A stretch of 64,000 nt of DNA from Altica lythri (taxonomy: Eukaryota > Arthropoda > Insecta > Coleoptera > Chrysomelidae): NCBI GenBank assembly GCA_964028335.1, contig OZ034808.1, forward strand, positions 54,156,088 through 54,220,087, given 5' to 3'. Shown here in pieces: positions 12,261 to 23,399 of the stretch. Position 1 is the stretch's first letter, and each line of letters begins with the position of its first letter. The notes beneath the pieces were generated by a model. It was not told where the DNA came from. It did not search any database and saw only the letters and a list, made by a program, of their open reading frames with translations. Both the position numbers and the translations under genes were made by a program.

Positions 12261-14250
12261 TTGACAGCTTCAAAAAGTTAACAAAAGTTGACAGCTTCAA
12301 AAAAAGTTAACAAAAGTTGACAGCTTTAATAAAAGTTAACAAAAGTTGACAGTTTCAAAAAAGTAGACAAAACTTCAAAAGAAGTTAACAAAAGTTGACA
12401 GCTTCAAAAAAGTTAACAAAATTTCAAAAGAAGTTAAGAAAAGTTGACAGCTTTAAAAAAGTTAAGAAAAGTTGACAGCTTTAAAAAAGTTAACAAAAGT
12501 TGACAGTTTTAAAAAAAGTTAACAAAACTTGACAGCTTTCACAAAAGTTGACAGTTTCAAAAAAGTAGACAAAACTTCAAAAGAAGTTAACAAAAGTTGA
12601 CAGCATCAAAAAAGTTAACAAAACCTCAAAAGAAGTTAACAAAAGTTAACAAAAGTTGTCAGCTTTAAAAAAGTTAACAAAAGTTGACAGCTTTAAAAAA
12701 GTTAACAAAAGTTGACAGCTTTAAAAAAAGTTAACAAAAGTTGACAGCTTTAATAAAAGTTAACAAAAGTTGACAGCTTCAAAAAAAGTTAACAAAAGTT
12801 GACAGCTTCAAAAAAGTTAACAAAAGTTAACAGCTTCAAAACCAGTTAACAAAAGTTGACAGCTTCAAAAAAAGTTAACAAAAGTTGACAGCTTCAATAA
12901 AAGTTAACAAAAGTTGACAGTTTCAAAAAAGTAGACAAAACTTCAAAAGAAGTTAACAAAAGTTAACAAAAGTTGACAGCTTTAAAAAAGTTAACAAAAG
13001 TTGACAGCTTTAAAAAAGTAAACAAAAGTTGACAGCTTTAAAAAAAAGTTAACAAAAGTTGACAGCTTCAAAAACAGTTAACAAATGTTGACTGCTTTAA
13101 AAAAAGTTAACAAAAGTTGACAGCTTCAATAAAAGTTAACAAGAGTTGATAGCTTCAAAAAAGTTAACAAATGTTGACAGCTTCAAAAAAGTTAACAAAA
13201 GTTGACAGCTTTAATAAACGTTAACAAAAGGTGAAAGCTTTAAAAAAAGTTAACAAAAATTGACAGCTTTAAAAAGTTAACAAAAGTTGACAGCTTCAAA
13301 AAAAGTTAACAAAAGTTGACAGCTTCAAAAAAGTTAACAAAAAAAAGTTAACAAAAGTTAACAGCTTCAAAACCAGTTAACAAAAGTTGCCAGCTTCAAA
13401 AAAAGTTAACAAAAGTTGACAGCTTCAATAAAAGTTAACAAAAGTTGACAGTTTCAAAAAAGTAGACAAAACTTCAAAAGAAGTTAACAAAAGTTGACAG
13501 CTTCAAAAAAGTTAACAAAATTTCAAAAGAAGTTAAGAAAAGTTGACAGCTTTAAAAAAGTTAAGAAAAGTTGACAGCTTTAAAAAAGTTAACAAAAGTT
13601 GACAGTTTCAAAAAAGTAGACAAAACTTCAAAAGAAGTTAACAAAAGTTGACAGCATCAAAAAAGTTAACAAAACCTCAAAAGAAGTTAACAAAAGTTAA
13701 CAAAAGTTGTCAGCTTTAAAAAAGTTAACAAAAGTTGACAGCTTTAAAAAAGTTAACAAAAGTTGACAGCTTTAAAAAAAGTTAACAAAAGTTGACAGCT
13801 TTAATAAAAGTTAACAAAAGTTGACAGCTTCAAAAAAAGTTAACAAAAGTTGACAGCTTCAAAAAAGTTAACAAAAGTTAACAGCTTCAAAACCAGTTAA
13901 CAAAAGTTGACAGCTTCAAAAAAAGTTAACAAAAGTTGACAGCTTTAATAAAAGTTAACAAAAGTTGACAGTTTCAAAAAAGTAGACAAAACTTCAAAAG
14001 AAGTTAACAAAAGTTAACAAAAGTTGACAGCTTTAAAAAAGTTAACAAAAGTTGACAGCTTTAAAAAAGTAAACAAAAGTTGACAGCTTTAAAAAAAAGT
14101 TAACAAAAGTTGACAGCTTCAAAAACAGTTAACAAATGTTGACTGCTTTAAAAAAAGTTAACAAAAGTTGACAGCTTCAAAAAAGTTAACAAATGTTGAC
14201 AGCTTCCAAAAAAGTTAACAAAAGTTAAAAGCTTCAATAAAAGTTAACAA
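12156..14250 (+). repeat. ~1-kb tandem duplication (999-bp spacing here)
   Basis: AAACGTTAAC followed by GGTGAAAG occurs at 12,217 and 13,216, spacing 999. The equivalent spacing in superunit 2 is 1,099. The first member lacks about 100 bp around 12,310 that the second member keeps near 13,330, where an A8 run separates two GTTAAC sites. The second member in turn lacks roughly 50 bp near 13,600. Both losses are private to superunit 1. Confidence 0.75.
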
Positions 14251-14919
14251 AAGTTGACAGCTCCAAAAAAAGTTAACAAAAGTTGACAGCTTCAAAAAAG
14301 TTAACAAAAGTTGACAGCTTCAAAAAAAGTTAACAAAAGTTAACAGCTTCAAAACCAGTTAACAAAAGTTGACAGCTTTAAAAAAAGTTAACAAAAGTTG
14401 ACAGCTTAAAAAAAAAGTTAACAAAAGTTGACAGCTTCAAAAAAGTTAACAAATGTTGACAGCATTAAAAAAAGTTAACAAAAGTTGATAGCTTCAAAAA
14501 AAGTTAACAAAAGTTGACAGCTTTAAAAAGTTAACAAAAGTTGACAGCTTCAAAAAAAGTTAACAAAAGTTGACAGTTTCAAAAAAGTTAACAAAATTTC
14601 AAAAGAAGTTAACAAAAGTGGGCAGCTTTAAAAAAGTTAACAAAAGTTGACAGTTTTAAAAAAAGTTAACAAAACTTGACAGCTTCCACAAAAGTTGACA
14701 GTTTCAAAAAAGAAGACAAAACATCAAAAGAAGTTAACAAAAGTTGACAGCTTCAAAAAAGTTAACAAAACTTCAAAAGAAGTTAACAAAAGTTGACAGC
14801 TTTAAAAAGTTAACAAAAGTTGACAGCTTTAAAAAAGTTAACAAAAGTTGACAGCTTCAAAAAAAGTTAACAAAAGTTGACAGTTTCAAAAAAGTTAACA
14901 AAAGTTGACAGCTTCAAAA

Positions 14920-15850
14920 AAAGTTAACAAAAGTTAACAGCTTCAAAACCAGTTAACAAAAGTTGACAGCTTTAAAAAAAGTTAACAAAAGTTGACAGCT
15001 TTAAAAAAAAGTTAACAAAAGTTGACAGCTTCACAAACAGTTAACAAATGTTGACAGCTTTAAAAAAAGTTAACAAAAGTTGACAGCTTCAAAAAAGTTA
15101 ACAAATGTTGACAGCTTCAAAAAAAGTTAACAAAAGTTGACAGCTTCAATAAAAGTTAACAAAAGTTGATAGCTTCAAAAAAAGTTAATAAAATTTCAAA
15201 AGAAGTTAACAAAAGTTGGCACCTTTAAAAAAGTTAACAAAAGTTGACAGTTTTAAAAAAAGTTAACAAAACTTGACAGCTTCCACAAAAGTTGACAGTT
15301 TTAAAAAAGAAGACAAAACAACAAAAGAAGTTAACAAAAGTTGACAGCTTCAAAAAAGTTAACAAAAGTTGACAGCTTCAAAAAAAGTTAACAAAAGTTA
15401 ACAGCTTCAAAACCAGTTAACAAAAGTTGACAGCTTTAAAAAAAGTTAACAAAAGTTGACAGCTTTAAAAAAAAGTTAACAAAAGTTGACAGCTTCACAA
15501 ACAGTTAACAAATGTTGACAGCTTTAAAAAAAGTTAACAAAAGTTGACAGCTTCAAAAAAGTTAACAAATGTTGACAGCTTCAAAAAAAGTTAACAAAAG
15601 TTGACAGCTTCAATAAAAGTTAACAAAATTTGATAGCTTCAAAAAAAGTTAATAAAATTTCAAAAGAAGTTAACCAAAGTTGGCACCTTTAAAAAAGTTA
15701 ACAAAAGTTGACAGTTTTAAAAAAAGTTAACAAAACTTGACAGCTTCCACAAAAGTTGACAGTTTCAAAAAAGAAGACAAAACAACAAAAGAAGTTAACA
15801 AAAGTTGACAGCTTCAAAAAAGTTAACAAAAGTTGATAGCTTCAAAAAAA
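14920..15850 (+). repeat. 464-bp tandem duplication
   Basis: GTTGGCACC monomers at 15,215 and 15,679 are spaced 464 bp. Both are followed by CTTCCAC monomers and an AAAACAACAAAAG variant. The same pair at the same spacing occurs in superunit 2 (52,747 and 53,211), so the duplication predates the 37.7-kb one. Confidence 0.8.
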
Positions 15851-16369
15851 GTTAACAAAATTTCAAAAAAAGTTAACAAATGTTGACAGCTTCAAAAAAA
15901 GTTAACAAAAGTTAACAGCTTCAATAAAAGTTAACAAAAGTTGATAGCTTCAAAAAAGTAGACCAAACTTCAAAAGAAGTTAACAAAAGTTGACAGCTTC
16001 AAAAAAAGTTAACAAAAGTTGACAGCTCCAAAAAAAGTTAACAAAAGTTGACAGCTTCAAAAAAGTTAACAAAAGTTGACAGCTTCAAAAAAAGTAAACA
16101 AAAGTTAACAGCTTCAAAACCAGTTAACAAAAGTTGACAGCTTTAAAAAAAGTTAACAAAAGTTGACAGCTTTAAAAAAAGTTAACAAAAAATGACAGCT
16201 TTACAAACAGTTAACAAATGTTGACAGCTTTAAAAAAAGTTAACAAAAGTTGACAGCTTCAAAAGAGTTAACAAATGTTGACAGCTTCAAAAAAAGTTAA
16301 CAAAAGTTGACAGCTTTAAAAAGTTAACAAAAGTTGACAGCTTCAAAAAAAGTTAACAAAAGTTGACAG

Positions 16370-17570
16370 TTTCAAAAAAGTTAACAAGATTTCAAAAGAA
16401 TTTAACAAAAGTTGGCAGCTTTAAAAAAGTTAACAAAAGTTGACAGTTTTAAAAAAAGTTAACAAAACTTGACAGCTTCCACAAAAGTTGACAGTTTCAA
16501 AAAAGAAGACAAAACATCAAAAGAAGTTAACAAAAGTTGACAGCTTTAAAAAAGTTAACAAAACTTCAAAAGAAGTTAACAAAAGTTGACAGCATTAAAA
16601 AGTTAACAAAAGTTGACAGCTTTTAAAAAGTTAACAAAAGTTGACAGCTTCAAAAAAAGTTAGCAAAAATTGACAGCTTTAAAAAAAGTTAACAAAAGTT
16701 GACAGCTTCCACAAAAATTACAAAACTTCAACAAAAACTTAACAGAAGTTGACAGCTTTAGAAAAGTTAACAAAAGTTGACAGCTTTAAAAAAAGTTACA
16801 AAACTTCAAAAAAAAAGTTAACAAAAGTTGACAGCTTCAGTAAAAGTTAACAAAAGTTAACAGTTTCAAAAAAATAGACAAAACTTTAAAAAAAGTTAAC
16901 AAAAGTTGACAGCTTTAAAAAAAGTTAACAAAAGTTGACAGCTTTAAAAAAGTTAACAAATGTTGACAGCTTCAAAAAAAGTTAACAAAAGTTGACAGCT
17001 TTAAAATGTTAACAAAAGTTGAAAAGTTAACAAAAGTTGACAGTTTCAAAAAAGTTAACAAAATTTCAAAAGAAGTTAACAAAAGTTGGCAGCTTTAAAA
17101 AGTTAACAAAAGTTGACAGTTTTAAAAAAAGTTAACAAAACTTGACAGCTTCCACAAAAGTTGACAGTTTCAAAAAAGAAGACAAAACATCAAAAGAAGT
17201 TAACAAAAGTTGACAGCTTTAAAAAAGTTAACAAAACTTCAAAAGAAGTTAACAAAAGTTGACAGCATTAAAAAGTTAACAAAAGTTGACAGCTTTAAAA
17301 AAGTTAACAAAAGTTGACAGCTTCAAAAAAAGTTAGCAAAAATTGACAGCTTTAAAAAAAGTTAACAAAAGTTGACAGCTTCCACAAAAATTACAAAACT
17401 TCAACAAAAACTTAACAGAAGTTGACAGCTTTAGAAAAGTTAACAAAAGTTGACAGCTTTAAAAAAAGTTACAAAACTTAAAAAAAAAAGTTAACAAAAG
17501 TTGACAGCTTCAATAAAAGTTAACAAAAGTTGACAGTTTCAAAAAAGTAGACAAAACTTTAAAAGAAGTT
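16370..17570 (+). repeat. 673-bp tandem duplication
   Basis: The AGCATTAAAAAG variant occurs at 16,591 and 17,264 (spacing 673). Each is followed by the same run: GTTAGCAAAAATTG, CTTCCAC, AAAAATTAC. In superunit 2 the pair is at 54,123 and 54,807 (684). The 11-bp difference coincides with a truncated monomer near 17,031 (GTTGAAAAGTTAAC), where modules b and c are mostly missing. Confidence 0.78.
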
Positions 17571-19900
17571 AACAAAAGTTAACAAAAGTTGATAGCTTTA
17601 AAAAAGTTAACAAAATTTGACAGCTTTAAAAAAGTTAACAAAACTTGACAGCTTCCACAAAAGTTAACAAAAGTTGACAGTTTTAAAAAAGTAGACACAA
17701 CTTCAAAAGAAGTTAACAAAAGTTGACAGCTTCAAAAAAGTTAACAAAACTTCAAAAGAAGTTAAAAAAAGTTAACAAAAATTGACAGCTTCAAAAAAGT
17801 TAACAAAAGTTGACAGCTTCAAAAAAAGTTAGCAAAAGTTGACAGCTTCAAAAAAGTTGACAAAAGTTGACAGCTTTAAAATAGTTAACAAAACTTCAAA
17901 AGAAGTTAACAAAAGTTGACAGCTTCAAAAAAGTTAACAAAACTTTAAAAGAAGTTAACAAAAGTTAACAAAAGTTGATAGCTTTAAAAAAGTTAACAAA
18001 ATTTGACAGCTTTAAAAAAGTTAACACAACTTGACAGCTTCCACAAAAGTTAACAAAAGTTGACAGTTTTAAAAAAGTAGACACAACTTCAAAAGAAGTT
18101 AACAAAAGTTGACAGCTTCAAAAATGTTAACAAAACTTCAAAAGAAGTTAAAAAAAGTTAACAAAAGTTGACAGCTTCAAAAAGTTAACAAAAGTTGACA
18201 GCTTCAAAAAAAGTTAGCAAAAGTTGACAGCTTCAAAAAAAATGACAAAAGTTGACAGCTTTAAAATAGTTAACAAAACTTCAAAAGAAGTTAACAAAAG
18301 TTGACAGCTTTAAAAAAATTAACAAAACTTCAAAAGAAGATAACAAAAGTTGATAGCTTCAATAAAAGTTAACAAAAGTTGACAGCTTCAATAAAAGTTA
18401 ACAAAAGTTGACAGTTTCAAAAAAGTAGACAAAACTTTAAAAGAAGTTAGCAAGAGTTGACAGATTCAAAAAAGTTAACAAAAGTTCAAAAGAAGTTAAC
18501 AAAGGTTAACAAAAGTTGATAGCTTTAAAAAAGTTAACAAAATTTGACAGCTTTAAAAAAGTTAACAAAACTTGACAGCTTCCACAAAAGTAAACAAAAG
18601 TTGACAGTTTTAAAAAGTAGACAAAACTTCAAAAGAAGTTAACAAAAGTTGACAGCTTCAAAAAAGTTAACAAAACTTCAAAAGAAGTTAAAAAAGTTAA
18701 CAAAAGTTGACAGCTTTAAAAAAGTTAACAAAGGTTGACAGCTTTAAAAAAGTTAACAAAAGTTGACAGCTTCAAAAAAAGTTAGCAAAAGTTGACAGCT
18801 TCAAAAAAGTTGACAAAAGTTTACAGCTTTAAAATAGTTAACAAGATAACAAAAGTTGATAGCTTCAATAAAAGTTAACAAAAGTTGACAGCTTCAATAA
18901 AAGTTAACAAAAGTTGACAGTTTCAAAAAAGTAGACAAAACTTTAAAAGAAGTAAGCAAAAGTTGACAGCTTCAAAGAAGTTAACAAAACTTTAAAAGAA
19001 GTTAACAAAAGTTAACAAAATTTGATAGCTTTAAAAAAGTTAACAAAATTTGACAGCTTTAAAAAAGTTAACAAAACTTGACAGCTTCCACAAAAGTTAA
19101 CAAAAGTTGACAGTTTTAAAAAAGTAGACACAACTTCAAAAGAAGTTAACAAAAGTTGACAGCTTCAAAAAAGTTAACAAAACTTCAAAAGAAGTTAAAA
19201 AAAGTTAACAAAAGTTGACAGCTTCAAAAAAGTTAACAAAAGTTGACAGCTTCAAAAAAAGTTAGCAAAAGTTGACAGCTTCAAAAAAGTTGACAAAAGT
19301 TGACAGCTTTAAAATAGTTAACAAAACTTCAAAAGAAGTTAACAAAAGTTGACAGCTTTAAAAAAATTAACAAAACTTCAAAAGAAGATAACAAAAGTTG
19401 ATAGCTTCAATAAAAGTTAACAAAAGTTGACAGCTTTAATAAAAGTTAACAAAAGTTGACAGTTTCAAAAAAGTAGACAAAACTTTAAAAGAAGTTAGCA
19501 AAAGTTGACAGATTCAAAAAAGTTAACAAAAATTCAAAAGAAGTTATCAAAGGTTAACAAAAGTTGATAGCTTTAAAAAAAGTTAACAAAATTTGACAGC
19601 TTTAAAAAAGTTAAAAAAACTTGACAGCTTCCACAAAAGTTAACAAAAGTTGACAGTTTTAAAAAAGTAGACAAAACTTCAAAAGAAGTTAACAAAAGTT
19701 GACAGCTTCAAAAAAGTTAACAAAACTTCAAAAGAAGTTAAAAAAAGTTAACAAAAGTTGACAGCTTTAAAAAAGTTAACAAAAGTTGACAGCTTTAAAA
19801 AAGTTAACAAAAGTTGACAGCTTCAAAAAAAGTTAGCAAAAGTTGACAGCTTCAAAAAAGTTGACAAAAGTTTACAGCTTTAAAATATTTAACAAGACTT
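17570..19900 (+). repeat. ~0.5-kb HOR in five tandem copies
   Basis: The motif TTTTAAAAA(A)GTAGACA, downstream of CTTCCACAAAAGT, occurs with GTAGAC at 17,691, 18,077, 18,617, 19,124 and 19,667: spacings 386, 540, 507 and 543. Each copy includes GATAGC, ATTTGACAGC, CTTCCAC and AATAGTTAAC monomers in order. The first interval is a 386-bp duplication private to this superunit; superunit 2 has four anchors in the matching stretch. Confidence 0.78.
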
Positions 19901-20899
19901 CAAAAGAAGTTAACAAAAGTTGACAGCTTCAAAAAAATTAACAAAACTTCAAAAGAATTTAACAAAAGTTGATAGCTTCAAAAACATTAACATAACTTTA
20001 AAAGAAGTTAAGAAAAGTTGACAGCTTCAAAAAAGTTAACAAAAATTGACAGCTTCAATAAAAGTTAACAAAAGTTGACAGTTTCAAAAAAGTAGACAAA
20101 ACTTCAAAAGAAGTTAACAAAAGTTGACAGCTTCAAAAAAGTTAACAAAACTTCAAAAGAACTTAACAAAAGTTAACAAAAGTTGACAGCTTTAAAAAAG
20201 TTAACACAAGTTGACAGCTTTAAAAAAGTAAACAAAAGTTGAGAGCTTTAAAAAAAGTTAACAAAGTTGACAGCTTCAAAAAAAGTAAACAAATGTTGAC
20301 AGCTTCAAAAAAAGTTAACAAAAGTTGACAGCTTCAAAAAAGTTAACAAACGTTGACAGCTTCAAAAAAAGTAAACAAAAGTTGACAGCTTCAATAAAAG
20401 TTAACAAAAGTTGATAGCTTCAAAAAAAGTTAACAAAAGTGAACAGCTTCAAAAAGTTAACAAAAGTTGACAGCTTCAATAATAGTTGACAGCTTCAAAA
20501 AAGTTAACAAAATTTCAAAAGAAGTTAACAAAAGTTGACAGCTTCAAACAAGTTAACAAAAGTTGACAGATTCAAAAAAAGTTAACAAAAGTTAACAGCT
20601 TCAAAACCAGTTAACAAAAGTTGCCAGTTTCAAAAAAAGTTAACAAAAGTTGACAGCTTCAATAAAAGTTAACAAAAGTTGAAAGTTGAAAAAAAGTAGA
20701 CCAAACTTCAGAAGAATTTAACAAAAGTTGACAGCTTCAAAAAAAGTTAACAAAAGTTGACAGCTTTAATAAAAGTTAACAAAAGTTGACAGCTTCAAAA
20801 AAAGTTAACAAAAGTTGACAGCTCCAAAAAAAGTTAACAAAAGTTGACAGCTTGAAAAAAGTTAACAAAAGTTGACAGCTTCAAAAAAAATTAACAAAA

Positions 20900-21970
20900 G
20901 TTAACAGCTTCAAAACCAGTTAACAAAAGTTGACAGCTTTAAAAAAAGTTAACAAAAGTTGACAGCTTTAAAAAAAAGTTAACAAAAGTTGACAGCTTCA
21001 CAAACAGTTAACAAATGTTGATAGCTTTAAAAAAAGTTAACAAAAATTGACAGCTTCAAAAAAGTTAACAAATGTTGACAGCTTCAAAAAAAGTTAACAA
21101 AAGTTGACAGCTTCAATAAAAGTTAACAAGAGTTGATAGCTTCAAAAAAAGTTAATAAAATTTCAAAAGAAGTTAACAAATGTTGGCACCTTTAAAAAAA
21201 GTTAACAAAAGTTGACAGTTTTAAAAAAAGTTAACAAAACTTGACAGCTTCCACAAAAGTTGACAGTTTCAAAAAAGAAGACAAAACAACAAAAGAAGTT
21301 AACAAAAGTTGACAGCTTCAAAAAAGTTAACAAAAGTTGACAGCTTCAAAAAAAGTTAACAAAAGTTAACAGCTTTAAAACCAGTTAACAAAAGTTGACA
21401 GCTTTAAAAAAAGTTAACAAAAGTTGACAGCTTTAAAAAAAAGTTAACAAAAGTTGACAGCTTCACAAACAGTTAACAAATGTTGACAGCTTTAAAAAAA
21501 GTTAACAAAAGTTGACAGCTTCAAAAAAGTTAACTAATGTTGACCGCTTCAAAAAAAGTTAACAAAAGTTGACAGCTTCAATAAAAGTTAACAAAAGTTG
21601 ATAGCTTCAAAAAAAGTTAATAAAATTTCAAAAGAAGTTAACAAAGTTGGCACCTTTAAAAAAGTTAACAAAAGTTGACAGTTTCAAAAAAGAAGACAAA
21701 ACAACAAAAGAAGTTAACAAAAGTTGACAGCTTCAAAAAAGTTAACAAAAGTTGATAGCTTCAAAAAAGTTAACAAAATTTCAAAAAAAGTTAACAAATG
21801 TTGACAGCTTCAAAAAAAGTTAACAAAAGTTGACAGATTCAATAAAAGTTAACAAAAGTTGATAGCTTCAAAAAAGTAGACCAAACTTCAAAAGAAGTTA
21901 ACAAAAGTTGACAGCTTCAAAAAAAGTTAACAAAAGTTGACAGCTCCAAAAAAAGTTAACAAAAGTTGAC
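20900..21970 (+). repeat. Second 464-bp pair, ending at the block A junction
   Basis: GTTGGCACC occurs at 21,182 and 21,646, again 464 apart, with the private variants GTTAACTAATG and GACCGCTT at 21,542 between them. The segment ends near 21,970, where a GCTCC monomer is followed abruptly by block A variants. Confidence 0.75.
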
Positions 21971-21974
21971 AGCT

Positions 21975-22400
21975 TCAAAAAGTTAACAAAAGTTTACAGC
22001 TTCAAAAAAAGTTAACAAATGTTGACAGCTTCAAAAAAAGTTAACAAAAGTTGACAGATTCAAAAAAGTTAACAAATGTTGACAGCTTCAAAAAAGTTAA
22101 CAAAAGTTGACAGCTTTAATAAACGTTAACAAAAGTTGACAGCTTCAATAAAAGTTAACAAAAGCTGACAGCATCAAAAAAAGTTAACAAAAGTTGACAG
22201 CTTTAAAAAGTTAACAAAAGTTTACAGCTTCAAAAAAAGTTAACAAATGTTGACAGCTTCAAAAAAAGTTAACAAAAGTTGACAGATTCAAAAAAGTTAA
22301 CAAATGTTGACAGCTTCAAAAAAGTTAACAAAAGTTGACAGCTTTAATAAACGTTAACAAAAGGTGAAAGCTTTAAAAAAAGTTAACAAAAATTGACAGC
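21975..22400 (+). repeat. Block A copy entered mid-unit
   Basis: It opens at the GTTTACAGC monomer, without the usual GTTCACAGC start. AAATG, AGATTC, AAACG and GCTGACAGCATC (22,164) follow. It appears to be a recombination junction joining the 464-bp pair to the middle of an 8-mer. Superunit 2 does not have this junction. Confidence 0.75.
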
Positions 22401-23399
22401 TTCAAAAAGTTAACAAAAGTTGACAGCTTCAAAAAAAGTTATCAAAAGTTGACAGCTTCAAAAAAGTTAACAAAAAAAAGTTAACAAAAGTTAACAGCTT
22501 CAAAAACAGTTAACAAAAGTTGCCAGCTTCAAAAAAAGTTAACAAAAGTTGACAGCTTTAATAAAAAATAACAAAAGTTGACAGTTTCAAAAAGGTAGAC
22601 AAAACTTCAAAAGAAGTTAACAAAAGTTGACAGCTTCAAAAAAGTTAACAAAATTTCAAAAGAAGTTAAGAAAAGTTGACAGCTTTAAAAAAGTTAACAA
22701 AAGTTGACAGCTTTAAAAAAGTTAACAAAAGTTGACAGCTTTAAAAAAGTTAACAAAAGTTGACAGCTTTAAAAAAAGTTAACAAAAGTTGACAGCTTTA
22801 ATAAAAGTTAACAAAAGTTGACAGCTTCAAAAAAAGTTAACAAAAGTTGACAGCTTCAAAAAAAGTTAACAAAAGTTAACAGCTTCAAAACCAGTTAACA
22901 AAAGTTGACAGCTTCAAAAAAAGTTAACAAAAGTTGACAGCTTCAATAAAAGTTAACAAAAGTTGACAGTTTCAAAAAAGTAGACAAAACTTCAAAAGAA
23001 GTTAACAAAAGTTGACAGCTTCAAAAAAGTTAACAAAACTTCAAAAGAAGTTAACAAAAGTTGTCAGCTTTAAAAAAGTTAACAAAAGTTGACAGCTTTA
23101 AAAAAGTTAACAAAAGTTGACAGCTTTAAAAAAAGTTAACAAAAGTTGACAGCTTTAATAAAAGTTAACAAAAGTTGACAGCTTCAAAAAAGTTAACAAA
23201 AGTTGACAGCTTCAAAAAAAGTTAACAAAAGTTGACAGCTTCAAAAAAGTTAACAAAAGTTGACAGCTTCAAAAAAAGTTAACAAAAGTTGACAGCTTCA
23301 ATAAAAGTTAACAAAAGTTGACAGTTTCAAAAAAGTAGACAAAACTTCAAAAGAAGTTAACAAAAGTTAACAAAAATTGACAGTTTTAAAAAAGTTAAC

